From: CTSOIL-112 sp964293815
Lineage (GTDB): Bacteria; Pseudomonadota; Gammaproteobacteria; Burkholderiales; Burkholderiaceae
Reading direction: 5' to 3'
DNA length: 45,903 nt
Assembly: GCA_964293815.1 (NCBI GenBank)
Contig: CAXYYC010000019.1
Location: forward strand, 1-45,903
The notes below the pieces were generated by a model. It saw nothing but the letters and a program-made list of their open reading frames with translations, was not told where the DNA came from and did not search any database. The translations under genes and the position numbers were made by a program. Positions 25,156 through 33,569 of the stretch are shown one piece after another; within the stretch, counting starts at the first letter, position 1; each line of letters opens with the position of its first letter.

Positions 25156-27990
25156 ATGACCTCCACCACGTTCACCTCCCGCCACATCGGCCCAAACTCT
25201 GCCGAACAACAACACATGCTCAAAACCTTGGGCTACGATTCATTGGATGCGTTCATCAACGCGATTGTACCGGCGAATATTCGCCGCAGCGATTTTGACT
25301 TGGGCGCATTTGGCGCAGGTTTGTCCGAGGAAGCCGCATTGGCGCAGTTGCGCACGCACGCGCTGCAAAATACCGTCAATACCAGCTTGATCGGGCAGGG
25401 CTACTACGGCACGCACACACCTGCTGTGATTTTGCGCAATATTCTCGAAAATCCGGCGTGGTACACCGCGTATACGCCGTATCAGCCGGAGATTTCGCAG
25501 GGGCGTTTGGAAGCCTTGCTCAATTATCAGCAGATGGTGATGGATTTGACTGCGATGGACATTGCCAATGCGTCGATGCTGGATGAAGGTACGGCGGCGG
25601 CCGAGGCGATGACTTTGGCGATGCGTCAATCGAAAAGCGATTCCAATGTGTTTTACGTTGCCGCAGACATTTTCCCGCAAACCCGCGAAATCATCGAAAC
25701 CCGCGCCAAGCCGCTGGGGATCGAGGTGCGTACCTGCACCAACGGCGAGGAAAGTTTGAACAATGACTGCTTCGCGGTATTGGTGCAGTACCCGAGCGCC
25801 TCGGGTGAAACCGTTGATTACAGCGCGTGGGCAGAAAAAGCGCACGCACAGGGCAAAACCATTATTGCCGCGACCGATTTGCTTGCCTTGACCGTGCTCA
25901 AAGCGCCGGGCGAATGGGGCGCAGATATTGCGATTGGTAATTCGCAACGCTTCGGCGTACCGTTTGGTTTTGGCGGTCCGCACGCCGCATTTATGGCGAC
26001 GCGCGACGCGTTCAAACGCAGTATGCCCGGTCGTTTGGTCGGCGTGTCGGTTGATGCGCAGGGCAAGAAGGCTTTGCGTTTGGCGCTACAAACCCGCGAG
26101 CAACACATCCGCCGCGAAAAAGCGACCTCAAATATTTGTACCGCACAGGCTTTGCTGGCGATTATGGCGAGCATGTACGCGGTGTACCACGGCGCAGATG
26201 GACTGAAACAGATTGCCAAACGCGTTCACAGCCTGACCACAGCGGTGGCGCAACAATTAAGCGCGCACGGCGTGGCGGTGGTGAATCCGACATGGTTTGA
26301 CACGCTGACCCTGCGCGTGGCCAATGCCGATGAGGTGCTGAACGCAGGCTATCAAAAAGGGCTGAATCTGCGCGCGATTGATGCGCAACACGTCGGCGTG
26401 TCGTTCGACGAAACCAGCACGTTGGACACTGTGAATGCGGTATTGGCGCTGTTTGGCGCGGCGCAATTGAGCGCATTGCCTGAGTTGAATCACATTGCGC
26501 CTGAGTTGCAACGCACCAGTGCGTATTTGACCCATCCGATTTTCAACAGCCACCATTCTGAGCACGCGATGTTGCGCTATTTGCGCTCATTGGCGGACAA
26601 AGATTTGGCGCTGGATCGCAGTATGATTCCGCTTGGTTCATGCACCATGAAGTTGAATGCGACTTCGGAAATGTTGCCGATCACTTGGCCGGAATTTGCC
26701 AATATTCATCCGTTCGCGCCAACCGCGCAAACCGCAGGCTACCGCAGCATGATTCACGAACTGGAGCAAATGCTGGTCGCCTGTACCGGCTATGCGGCGG
26801 TGAGTTTGCAGCCGAACGCTGGTTCGCAAGGCGAATACGCCGGTTTGCTCATCATTCAAAAATACCACGCCAGCCGTGGGCAAGCGCACCGCAATATTTG
26901 TCTGATTCCATCCTCAGCGCACGGTACGAATCCCGCATCTGCGGCGCTGGCGAATATGCAGGTCGTGGTCGTTGCGTGTGACGAAAATGGCAATGTTGAC
27001 GTGGACGATTTGCGCGCGAAGGCCGAACAACACAGCGAAAACCTCGCTGCGCTGATGATTACCTATCCATCGACGCACGGCGTATTTGAAACCCGCGTGA
27101 CCGAAATCTGCGACATCATTCACCAACACGGCGGTCAAGTCTACGTCGATGGCGCGAATATGAACGCGATGGTTGGCTTGTGCGCACCCGGACAATTCGG
27201 TGGCGACGTGTCGCATTTGAATCTGCACAAAACCTTCGCCATTCCGCACGGCGGTGGCGGTCCGGGTGTTGGGCCGGTCGCTGTTGGCGCGCATTTGGCC
27301 GAGTTTTTGCCGAATCTTACCAGCGTTGGCTACGAGCGCAATCCAAACGGCATCACGGGCGTGTCCTCTGCGCCGTATGGCAGCGCGGGCGTCTTGCCGA
27401 TCACTTGGATGTACATTGCCATGATGGGCGCGGCGGGTTTGACCGATGCGAGCAAAGTAGCGATGTTGTCCGCAAACTACATTGCGCACGCGCTCAAGGG
27501 TGATTTCCCTGTGCTCTACACCGGCGCAAATGAGCTGGTGGCACATGAGTGCATTCTCGATACGCGCGGCGTGAAAGACACCGCAGGCATCACGGTGGAC
27601 GACATTGCCAAACGCCTGATGGACTTTGGCTTCCACGCACCGACCATGAGTTTCCCAGTGCCGGGCACGCTGATGATTGAGCCGACTGAATCTGAACCGC
27701 TGGAAGAGTTGGATCGCTTCATCACTGCGATGAAAACCATTCGCGCCGAAATCACCGCCGTGGAAAAAGGCGAGATCAGCAAGGACGACAACCCGCTGAA
27801 ACACGCGCCGCATACCGCGCAAATGCTGTTGACCGCCGACTGGACGCACCCGTACAGCCGTGAGCAAGCCGCCTATCCGGTGGACAGCCTGCGTCAGAGC
27901 AAATACTGGGTTCCCGTGGCGCGGATTGATAACGTCTATGGCGATCGCAATCTATTCTGCGCTTGCGTGCCGGTGAGTGAGTATCAATAA
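25156..27990 (+). CDS. gcvP: Glycine dehydrogenase (decarboxylating), P protein
   Basis: PLP enzyme that decarboxylates glycine and loads the aminomethyl group on lipoyl-GcvH. The single 944-residue chain is the long, homodimeric form (E. coli 957), not the split alpha/beta type. The N-terminal half starts FTSRHIGPNSAEQQHML and includes LLNYQQMVMDLTAMDIANAS. The C-terminal half has the PLP lysine K692 in HLNLHKTFAIPHGGGGPG, with SAHGTNPASA before it. Last gene of the riboswitch-controlled gcvTHP operon; an intrinsic terminator follows 28 bp after the stop. Confidence 0.98.
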   Translation: MTSTTFTSRHIGPNSAEQQHMLKTLGYDSLDAFINAIVPANIRRSDFDLGAFGAGLSEEAALAQLRTHALQNTVNTSLIGQGYYGTHTPAVILRNILENPAWYTAYTPYQPEISQGRLEALLNYQQMVMDLTAMDIANASMLDEGTAAAEAMTLAMRQSKSDSNVFYVAADIFPQTREIIETRAKPLGIEVRTCTNGEESLNNDCFAVLVQYPSASGETVDYSAWAEKAHAQGKTIIAATDLLALTVLKAPGEWGADIAIGNSQRFGVPFGFGGPHAAFMATRDAFKRSMPGRLVGVSVDAQGKKALRLALQTREQHIRREKATSNICTAQALLAIMASMYAVYHGADGLKQIAKRVHSLTTAVAQQLSAHGVAVVNPTWFDTLTLRVANADEVLNAGYQKGLNLRAIDAQHVGVSFDETSTLDTVNAVLALFGAAQLSALPELNHIAPELQRTSAYLTHPIFNSHHSEHAMLRYLRSLADKDLALDRSMIPLGSCTMKLNATSEMLPITWPEFANIHPFAPTAQTAGYRSMIHELEQMLVACTGYAAVSLQPNAGSQGEYAGLLIIQKYHASRGQAHRNICLIPSSAHGTNPASAALANMQVVVVACDENGNVDVDDLRAKAEQHSENLAALMITYPSTHGVFETRVTEICDIIHQHGGQVYVDGANMNAMVGLCAPGQFGGDVSHLNLHKTFAIPHGGGGPGVGPVAVGAHLAEFLPNLTSVGYERNPNGITGVSSAPYGSAGVLPITWMYIAMMGAAGLTDASKVAMLSANYIAHALKGDFPVLYTGANELVAHECILDTRGVKDTAGITVDDIAKRLMDFGFHAPTMSFPVPGTLMIEPTESEPLEELDRFITAMKTIRAEITAVEKGEISKDDNPLKHAPHTAQMLLTADWTHPYSREQAAYPVDSLRQSKYWVPVARIDNVYGDRNLFCACVPVSEYQ

Positions 27991-28017
27991 ACCGATTGGC
28001 GCATCAAACAATGAAAC

Positions 28018-28043
28018 AAAAAAGCGGCTTCAGCCGCTTTTTT
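28018..28043 (+). terminator. Intrinsic terminator of gcvTHP
   Basis: Near-perfect stem AAAAAAGCGGCT / AGCCGCTTTTTT with a small loop, ending in T-run. It lies directly after gcvP. Confidence 0.93.
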
Positions 28044-28144
28044 GCTGTGCAATCAAACGGCTGGGTCAACGCAATCGGCACATCAAGCGTGATAGCATGA
28101 GTCATCATGGCTATGATGGATCATCAATAAAAGGAGAGGGAATA

Positions 28145-28543
28145 ATGAATACGCTACTGAAATCTTCAGCCAAAACTCTGTGGTTGTCTGCATGGATTGT
28201 GTCTTTGTGCGCCTGCGCCGGTGGACAACAGGCGGCGGTCGGTGCATCAGACGCGCCAAATAAACCGAATGTCGAGTCCAACACCATGCCGCCGAAAGAT
28301 GAGGATCAGTATCGGCAAAATCAAACCGCAACGCGCTATGTGCTCAACGACAAAGTGTATTACCGTTTCACCGCACCGTGCTGCGACCAACTGAACCCGC
28401 TATATGATGAACAGGCAAACTATGTATGCGCACCCAGCGGCGGGTTTACGGGGCGAGGCGATGAAAAATGCTCGCCCGCATTGATGGAGGTGCTCAAAAA
28501 TACAGAAGGTGTGGTGGTCAAAAATCCGTTTTACAAACCATAA
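28145..28543 (+). CDS. Small Cys-rich lipoprotein of unknown function
   Basis: 132-residue predicted lipoprotein. AAGGAG at 28131-28136 lies 8 nt before the ATG. The signal peptide is LWLSAWIVSLCAC, with L-C-A-C as the likely lipobox. A disordered linker follows (about 27-60, rich in Asn, Pro, Asp, Gln). The C-terminal part is a compact domain with paired cysteines: FTAPCCDQLNPLYD, then NYVCAPSGGFTGRGDEKCS. This CCDQ...LYD...GGFTGxGDxKC pattern recalls small secreted domains of the DUF6970 type; that naming is low confidence. The cysteines (CC, C, C) suggest disulfides in the periplasm. The frame extends upstream to 27977 without a plausible start. Confidence 0.75.
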   Translation: MNTLLKSSAKTLWLSAWIVSLCACAGGQQAAVGASDAPNKPNVESNTMPPKDEDQYRQNQTATRYVLNDKVYYRFTAPCCDQLNPLYDEQANYVCAPSGGFTGRGDEKCSPALMEVLKNTEGVVVKNPFYKP

Positions 28544-28688
28544 AGACACTGCTGTTCATGGTTATATTGGATTTATGTATGGGTGAGTGAGGTTGGCAAA
28601 AAGTCCTTAGTTTTTGCTGTGCCATGTCGTTTGCGTAATTTGTGCGAAGTTTTTTGTGTATTTATTGTTATCACAGTGATTTATTGTG

Positions 28689-28717
28689 TTGACATTTTTG
28701 CTTTATATATCTAATAT
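28689..28717 (+). promoter_or_regulatory. Promoter and possible operator of the arsR-type gene
   Basis: -35 TTGACA (28689-28694, perfect), 17 bp spacer, -10 TAATAT (28712-28717). Transcription should start at 28724-28725, that is at the ATG. An imperfect inverted repeat ATATC (28707-28711) / GATAT (28722-28726) overlaps the -10 and start, a plausible site for autorepression by the ArsR-type protein. Confidence 0.6.
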
Positions 28718-28724
28718 TGTCGAT

Positions 28725-29021
28725 ATGAATACATTGCTTATGAATGATGCCGAAGTCTTTGCAATGAGGTTTGCCGCATTAGGTAATCCCTCACGATTGC
28801 TGTTACTTCGAATTCTATTACAGGCAGGAGATGGCGGATTAAATGTCTCCGATATTCAGAGCCGAACGGAAATGGCGGGCTCAACGCAGTTTCACCATTT
28901 GACTGCGTTGGTTAATGCTGGGATTGTGCAAAGAAATAGACAAGGAAAAGAAATGATCTATAGCGTCAATGTACAGTCAATCCGTGAGGTATATCAATTT
29001 TTGGTCGATAATTGTTGTTAG
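28725..29021 (+). CDS. ArsR/SmtB-family winged-helix regulator
   Basis: 98-residue DNA-binding regulator. Recognisable family pattern: RFAALGNPSRLLLLRILLQAG, then LNVSDIQSRTEMAGSTQFHHLTALVNAGIV (recognition helix region), and the beta wing RNRQGKEMIYSVN. No Cys/His metal site is seen in the recognition helix (the CVC of ArsR is absent); the only Cys pair is at the very C-terminus (NCC). The ATG at 28725 has no Shine-Dalgarno and coincides with the predicted transcription start, so the mRNA may be leaderless; ATG 28740 is an alternative. AT-rich codon use differs from the core genes. It is followed after 53 bp by a fatty-acid hydroxylase gene, its likely target. Confidence 0.85.
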   Translation: MNTLLMNDAEVFAMRFAALGNPSRLLLLRILLQAGDGGLNVSDIQSRTEMAGSTQFHHLTALVNAGIVQRNRQGKEMIYSVNVQSIREVYQFLVDNCC

Positions 29022-29074
29022 GTGTTAGGCCAAAATTTTTTCTCAAACATATCTATATTTCTGGATTTATCGCT

Positions 29075-29977
29075 ATGAAAAATTTCTGGATGAATTTTAT
29101 ACAAAAATATTTAACACTTCTAATGCTATTTCAAGGGATTATGGGGTTTGTATTTTTTTATTATCAAAATTGGCCCCTAGAGTATGCGATATTGATTTGC
29201 TCTCTTATCGCTTTGCTTGGTGGCTTGATTCTTGAGAGAATCAAGCCATATCGGACGATATGGAATCAGAGGCATGCTGATGTATTGACTGATATAAGCA
29301 GTGCTTTAGTCCTTGTGTTTATCATGGATCCTGTATTGAAGCTTATGATGCCGTGGTTGAGTCTATATTTGATTCAGTTGCTAGCGCTGTCTAATTTTGA
29401 GCGAATGATTCATTGGTTGCCGGCTGAAATTATTGTGGTGACATTGTTGATTGAGTTTGGGAAATATTGGTCTCATCGACTGCATCATGAACTATCAGGG
29501 TTGTGGCGGCTACACCGACTGCATCACAGCAGTGAGCGTTTATATTCTCTCAATAATTTGAGATTTCATCCAATCAACTACGCTATCAATCTGCTTTTGG
29601 GCGTGCTTCCCGCAATATTCTTGGGTTTTTCTTCAGAGTCAATTATGGGTTACTTGGCCATTACTCAACCTATTTTATTGATTCAACACATTAATTTTGA
29701 ATCTCGACAAGGGTATATAAACTGGTTTTTTAGTACCAATGAAGTTCATCGTTTGCATCATGCTACTGAACGAGATGTGGCAAATAACAATTATGGAAAT
29801 GCTATTGTCTTGTGGGATCAGGTATTTGGCACTTATCGATCTGCTATTCACTTTACTCAACACGAACCTGTGGGCTTGTTTCCCGAGAGTCGGAATGATC
29901 AGGTAAATTCATCTTGTTACGTTTCACAGATTATGTACGGCTTGGGCATTCCGTGCTGTTATTCTCAGTCACGATGA
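29075..29977 (+). CDS. Membrane fatty-acid hydroxylase / sterol desaturase superfamily protein
   Basis: Integral-membrane di-iron oxygenase, 300 residues. Hydrophobic segments at about 10-30, 36-53, 73-102 and 170-200 surround the three His clusters of the family: HRLHH at 134-138, HRLHH at 147-151 followed by a further His165 in LRFHP, and HRLHH at 225-229, followed by ANNNYGNAIVLWDQVFGTY. These residues bind the di-iron centre. Substrates in the family range from fatty acids to sterols and carotenoids, and none can be assigned. The gene is strongly AT-rich, like the ArsR-type gene in front, and unlike its flanks, so the pair was probably acquired together. The frame opens earlier, at 29012, but ATG 29075 fits the family better. 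Confidence 0.88.
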   Translation: MKNFWMNFIQKYLTLLMLFQGIMGFVFFYYQNWPLEYAILICSLIALLGGLILERIKPYRTIWNQRHADVLTDISSALVLVFIMDPVLKLMMPWLSLYLIQLLALSNFERMIHWLPAEIIVVTLLIEFGKYWSHRLHHELSGLWRLHRLHHSSERLYSLNNLRFHPINYAINLLLGVLPAIFLGFSSESIMGYLAITQPILLIQHINFESRQGYINWFFSTNEVHRLHHATERDVANNNYGNAIVLWDQVFGTYRSAIHFTQHEPVGLFPESRNDQVNSSCYVSQIMYGLGIPCCYSQSR

Positions 29978-30039
29978 TATTTAAATAAACGGTAAATAGT
30001 GCGGGCAATGGTATGCCGATACTGTTTGTATGGAAGCCG

Positions 30040-30873
30040 CTAATTGGCTGTGGTGTTGGGCTTCAACCACGGATTCGGTGTGGTGTTGCCCTGTGGGTTA
30101 TAGCCATTGCGTTGCGCATAGTCGCGTAGGTGTTCTTGACGCTTCACGGTGTCGGGATGGGTGGCAAGCCAGTTGGGTAGCCATTTGCGTTTGGGTGATT
30201 CGCCCGCTTTTTGTGCCAGCAGATCGTACATTTCGATACCGCCCGCGATGGAGCCGTAATGTGCTTGTAGGGTGGCGAGCGCGGTTTCGTCTGCGGCGGT
30301 TTCTTGCCCACGGCTGTAGGAGAGCATTCCGAGCATGAGGCTTTGGTTGATGGCGCTTTGTTCGCCAAAAATTGCGGCACGTGCCAGTTGCAGTAGCGCG
30401 CTTTGGCTGACCGCTTTGAGTGAATCGCGGTGCTGTAAATGCGCCATTTCATGCGCCAGAACCATGCTCAATGCTTGCTCAGTTGGCGCTTGTTCGAGCA
30501 GACCTTGCATGACGACAATATTGCCGCCAAAGGTGGCGAAGGCGTTGAAATCCGGCTCGGCGCTGACGTGAATTTTGACCTGCATGCCTGCGGGTAAATC
30601 CATCTGGTGCGCCAACTGGTCGGCCAGCGCTTGCAGTTTCGGGTCGCTGTGGGTGTCGTCCAGCAATCCCTGCGCCAGCGGTGCGAGATAGCGTTGTTCG
30701 TAGGCGTAGGGTAAATAGTGACCAATGCCCCACGCCAGCGCTCGCGCGAGGGCGAAAATGATGAGCAAAAGCAAGCCGACTTGTAGCAATAAACGTGACA
30801 ATTCGCGCGCCGCAGGTTCGTGCGTGATGTTGGGGTTGTGGCGTTCGTCAAGCTTGGGGTTTTCGATCTGCAT
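30040..30873 (-). CDS. M48-family zinc metallopeptidase
   Basis: 277-residue membrane-anchored peptidase. One transmembrane segment (about 28-50) precedes a Peptidase_M48 domain. The zinc site HEMAH is at 141-145, and the third ligand is likely Glu191 in RGQETAADETA. THPDTVKRQEHL, typical of the BepA/LoiP/Oma1 group, lies near the C-terminus. There is no signal peptidase site, so the domain is probably periplasmic and tethered. The start lies 6 bp after the stop of the upstream YbjQ-type gene and has no Shine-Dalgarno, so translation is likely coupled. The role is probably protein quality control at the envelope; the specific substrate is unknown. Confidence 0.9.
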   Translation of the reverse strand: MQIENPKLDERHNPNITHEPAARELSRLLLQVGLLLLIIFALARALAWGIGHYLPYAYEQRYLAPLAQGLLDDTHSDPKLQALADQLAHQMDLPAGMQVKIHVSAEPDFNAFATFGGNIVVMQGLLEQAPTEQALSMVLAHEMAHLQHRDSLKAVSQSALLQLARAAIFGEQSAINQSLMLGMLSYSRGQETAADETALATLQAHYGSIAGGIEMYDLLAQKAGESPKRKWLPNWLATHPDTVKRQEHLRDYAQRNGYNPQGNTTPNPWLKPNTTAN

Positions 30874-30879
30874 GGTGTT

Positions 30880-31362
30880 TTAGGCGGTGGCGTTGTCCGT
30901 GGTCGGTGGCGTGGATGGCGGTAAATAGCCCGCCGTGCCAAAGGCCATCGCTTCAACGGTAGACGAGTTCGAGGCGTCTTTGTTGATCGAGGCGGTGGTG
31001 AATTTGACGTTGCAGATGATGTTCGCGCCCTGCTTCTGGGCGTTTTCTTTCATGCGCAAAATTGCTTCGCGCCGTGCGCGATCCAGCAGACTTTCAAACG
31101 ACGATACTTGGCCGCCAAACACACTGCGCAACCATGCGACAAATTGCTTGAAGTAGTCCGATGCGACCACCACGCTGCCCATGACCAAGTGTGCGTTGTG
31201 TAGCTCGGCAGGTGGCTCTTTGACGCTGGTCAGCAGGATGTGGCGCAGAGCTTCTTCGCGCTGGAGTATGCTTTGGTAGTGTTTGCGTTCGGCGCGGCGA
31301 CCAAAAATCAGGCCGAGTAGCATCAAACCGACAAAGCTGATTAATTGTAGTAAGGCGTCCAT
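30880..31362 (-). CDS. Membrane-anchored YbjQ-type (heavy-metal-binding domain) protein
   Basis: 160-residue protein of the YbjQ/UPF0145 family. An N-terminal hydrophobic segment (about 4-21, LLQLISFVGLMLLGLIFG) is followed by a basic stretch and a YbjQ-type domain. The domain is recognisable by VVVASDYFKQFVAWLRSVFGG, then the helix ESLLDRARREAILRMKENAQKQGANIICNVKF. The C-terminus is Thr/Pro-rich. The start at 31362 lies 4 bp after the stop of the next YbjQ-type gene, in translational coupling; the frame is open to 31443 but would overlap that gene. It is the middle gene of a three-gene operon with an M48 peptidase. Function is unknown for the family. Confidence 0.85.
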   Translation of the reverse strand: MDALLQLISFVGLMLLGLIFGRRAERKHYQSILQREEALRHILLTSVKEPPAELHNAHLVMGSVVVASDYFKQFVAWLRSVFGGQVSSFESLLDRARREAILRMKENAQKQGANIICNVKFTTASINKDASNSSTVEAMAFGTAGYLPPSTPPTTDNATA

Positions 31363-31366
31363 ATAT

Positions 31367-31711
31367 TTAGTTCGCGCTGTCGTTCGTCGGGGTGAGCGGT
31401 TCAATCGCAACCGCACTGCCATAGGCAAAAATTTCCGCCGCACCAGCGGTGATCGCCGAGGTGGAAAAGCGGATGTTCAAAACCGCGTTGGCGCCGAGTT
31501 GACGCGCTTGTTCTTGCATGCGCGCGATGGCTTCTTTGCGCGATTCTTCGAGTAACTCAGTGTAGCCTTTGAGTTCACCGCCAAACACATTTTTGATACC
31601 CGCCATCAAATCGCGTCCGGCGTGCTTGCTGCGCACGGTCGAGCCTTGCACCAGTCCTAAATGCTTGACGATGCGGTATTCGGGCAGGGTTTCTAAATTA
31701 CTCAACAACAT
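31367..31711 (-). CDS. Soluble YbjQ-type (UPF0145) protein
   Basis: 114-residue protein of the same family as its neighbour, but without a membrane anchor. Family segments: YRIVKHLGLVQGSTVRSKH at the start, IKNVFGGELKGYTELLEESRKEAIARM, then GANAVLNIRFSTS. AGGAG lies 7 nt before ATG 31711 on the minus strand; an upstream in-frame codon at 31744 is not supported. First gene of the operon ybjQ-type, ybjQ-type, M48 peptidase. The pair of paralogues, one soluble and one anchored, may form a mixed oligomer. Confidence 0.88.
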   Translation of the reverse strand: MLLSNLETLPEYRIVKHLGLVQGSTVRSKHAGRDLMAGIKNVFGGELKGYTELLEESRKEAIARMQEQARQLGANAVLNIRFSTSAITAGAAEIFAYGSAVAIEPLTPTNDSAN

Positions 31712-31845
31712 GGTGTTACTCCTTGGGTGAATGGTTCGGTGCATTATACATCATGCCTGACGGTGTTCGATGGTGGTGCGGCGTGTGCGTTCGTGCGCCG
31801 AAATGGTGTGCGGATGTTGCGGCGATGCGCGGTTTCCGATGGTTG

Positions 31846-31922
31846 CGCACCAAAATATTGCAAAATTCATCGCGCGCACCATTTTGGACGCGAATTTGAG
31901 CCATTTTGGTGTCAATTTTGCA
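31846..31922 (+). promoter_or_regulatory. Sigma-54-like promoter and weak NtrC-like site before amtB
   Basis: TGG at 31907-31909 and TTGCA at 31918-31922 give GG-N10-GC, the exact -24/-12 spacing of sigma-54 promoters; the bases between match the consensus only in part. About 45 bp upstream, CGCACC-N5-ATTGCA (31846-31862) matches the NtrC half-sites TGCACC/GGTGCA at nine of twelve positions. amtB is a standard NtrC target. Confidence 0.45.
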
Positions 31923-32007
31923 CCTGTATGAATTTACCATGCGCGGGTCAATCCGCCTTGCCGTCGGCAGGGCGCGTATTTTGATGAGCGTATTAATCAA
32001 GGAGCAG

Positions 32008-33237
32008 ATGTTGGAATCATCAAATCAGGTGGCAAGTATCAGCCAATTAATGCAGTTGCAGTCCGGTGTGGACGTCATGTTTTTACTGCTGGGGGCGGTG
32101 ATGGTCTTGGCGATGCACGCCGGTTTTGCCTTTTTGGAACTGGGTACGGTGCGCAGGAAAAACCAAGTCAATGCTTTGGTCAAAATCTTGGTGGATTTTG
32201 TGGTTTCGACCTTGGCGTATTTTTTGGTCGGTTTTGGTATCGCTTATGGTCAGCATTTTTTCGGCAGTGCGCAGACCATGGTGCAAAACAATGGCGTTGA
32301 GTTGGTGCGGTTTTTCTTCCTGCTCACGTTTGCCGCAGCGATTCCCGCGATTATTTCGGGCGGGATTGCCGAGCGCGCGAAATTTTTGCCGCAGGTGATC
32401 GCAACGTCGCTCATCGTCGGGCTGATTTACCCGATTTTTGAGGGCATGATATGGCATGGTAATTTGGGCGTGCAGGCTGTGTTCAAAGGCTGGTTCGGTG
32501 AGGAATTTAAGGATTTTGCCGGTTCGGTGGTGGTGCACGCCGTGGGCGGTTGGATGGCCTTGGTGGCGGTGCTGTTGCTCGGTTCGCGCCGTGGTCGTTA
32601 TTCCAAAGAAGGGCGAATTTCAGCGCATCCGCCATCCAATATTCCGTTTCTCGCCTTGGGTGCGTGGACGCTGACGGTCGGCTGGTTTGGCTTTAACGTG
32701 ATGAGCGCGCAAAAAATTGCGGATATTTCTGGTTTGGTCGCAGTCAATTCGCTGATGGCGATGGTTGGCGGCACATTGGCGGCTTTGGTTGCGGGTAAAA
32801 ATGACCCCGGCTTTATTCACAACGGCCCTTTGGCGGGCTTGGTCGCGGTGTGCGCTGGTTCCAATCTGATGCACCCGATCGCGGCCTTGTTCGTTGGTGC
32901 GGTCGCGGGGGCGTTGTTCGTCTATATGTTTACCCTGACGCAAAACCGCTTGAAAATTGATGATGTGCTCGGCGTCTGGCCGTTGCATGGCTTATGCGGC
33001 GCATGGGGTGGGATTGCGGCGGGCATCTTTGGCCAAACGGCGCTCGGCGGTTTGGGTGGCGTGAGTTTCTGGTCGCAATTGTTTGGGACGGTTTTGGGCA
33101 TCGTGATTGCGCTGTTGGGCAGTGCGCTGGTGTACGGCGCGCTGAAAGTGACGATGGGCATTCGCCTGTCGCATGAGGAGGAGTACAACGGTGCGGATTT
33201 GAGCATTCACAAAATCGCCTCGACTTCGGATGCGTGA
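32008..33237 (+). CDS. amtB: Ammonium transporter (Amt family)
   Basis: Trimeric inner-membrane channel for ammonium/ammonia. The 409-residue chain is hydrophobic, with about eleven membrane segments. The two pore histidines are in place: VVVHAVGGWMAL (first) and GVWPLHGLCGAWGGIAAGIF (second). The start FAFLELGTVRRKNQVNALVK differs from the E. coli sequence but is common among proteobacterial Amt variants. No signal peptide is seen. ATG 32008 is chosen because of AAGGAG at 31999-32004, though the spacer is short (3 nt); TTG 32011 and ATG 31984 are alternatives. No glnK/glnB follows, which is unusual since amtB is normally paired with a PII gene. Confidence 0.92.
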   Translation: MLESSNQVASISQLMQLQSGVDVMFLLLGAVMVLAMHAGFAFLELGTVRRKNQVNALVKILVDFVVSTLAYFLVGFGIAYGQHFFGSAQTMVQNNGVELVRFFFLLTFAAAIPAIISGGIAERAKFLPQVIATSLIVGLIYPIFEGMIWHGNLGVQAVFKGWFGEEFKDFAGSVVVHAVGGWMALVAVLLLGSRRGRYSKEGRISAHPPSNIPFLALGAWTLTVGWFGFNVMSAQKIADISGLVAVNSLMAMVGGTLAALVAGKNDPGFIHNGPLAGLVAVCAGSNLMHPIAALFVGAVAGALFVYMFTLTQNRLKIDDVLGVWPLHGLCGAWGGIAAGIFGQTALGGLGGVSFWSQLFGTVLGIVIALLGSALVYGALKVTMGIRLSHEEEYNGADLSIHKIASTSDA

Positions 33238-33255
33238 GTGGCCTGAATTTTTGGC

Positions 33256-33282
33256 AGCCCCGATTTTATTCGGGGCTTTTTT
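33256..33282 (+). terminator. Intrinsic terminator of amtB
   Basis: Stem AGCCCCGA / TCGGGGCT with a 6 nt loop and six T. Confidence 0.93.
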
Positions 33283-33385
33283 GCGCCGCGATGTGCTGAA
33301 AAAAGTCGGTGAAAAGCGGTGAAAAAAAGCAGCCAAAAAATCGGCTTTGGTCGTTAATTCAATGCTTTGCGGATAAACGCTGTGG

Positions 33386-33391
33386 TATAAT
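33386..33391 (+). promoter_or_regulatory. -10 element for ndk
   Basis: Perfect TATAAT; at 17 bp upstream only TGCTTT is found, so the -35 is poor. The leader to the ndk ATG would be about 170 nt. Confidence 0.5.
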
Positions 33392-33569
33392 GCGCAGCGT
33401 TGTTTAAAGGTGGTTTGTCTATTTTTTAAACAGTTATAAGCAGTTTTAAGCACGGCTGATGGATTTTTATCTGATTGGCCGTCATCATTCGACGTGAATC
33501 CATGCGGAGCATGGGTTACAGCTTGATTCAGCAATTATTCATTCATTATTTGTACAGGAGCATGGCAAC

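Larger units (their letters stand above)
33238..33569. other. Intergenic region between amtB and ndk
   Basis: 332 bp. It holds the amtB terminator at 33256-33282 and a perfect TATAAT at 33386-33391 that is probably the ndk -10. About 170 nt of ndk leader follow, ending in AGGAG (33556-33560). No credible gene. Confidence 0.65.

Noticed and set aside
31727..31984. 85-codon Cys-rich plus-strand ORF before amtB
   Set aside because: It covers the sigma-54-like promoter and has no Shine-Dalgarno or recognisable pattern.
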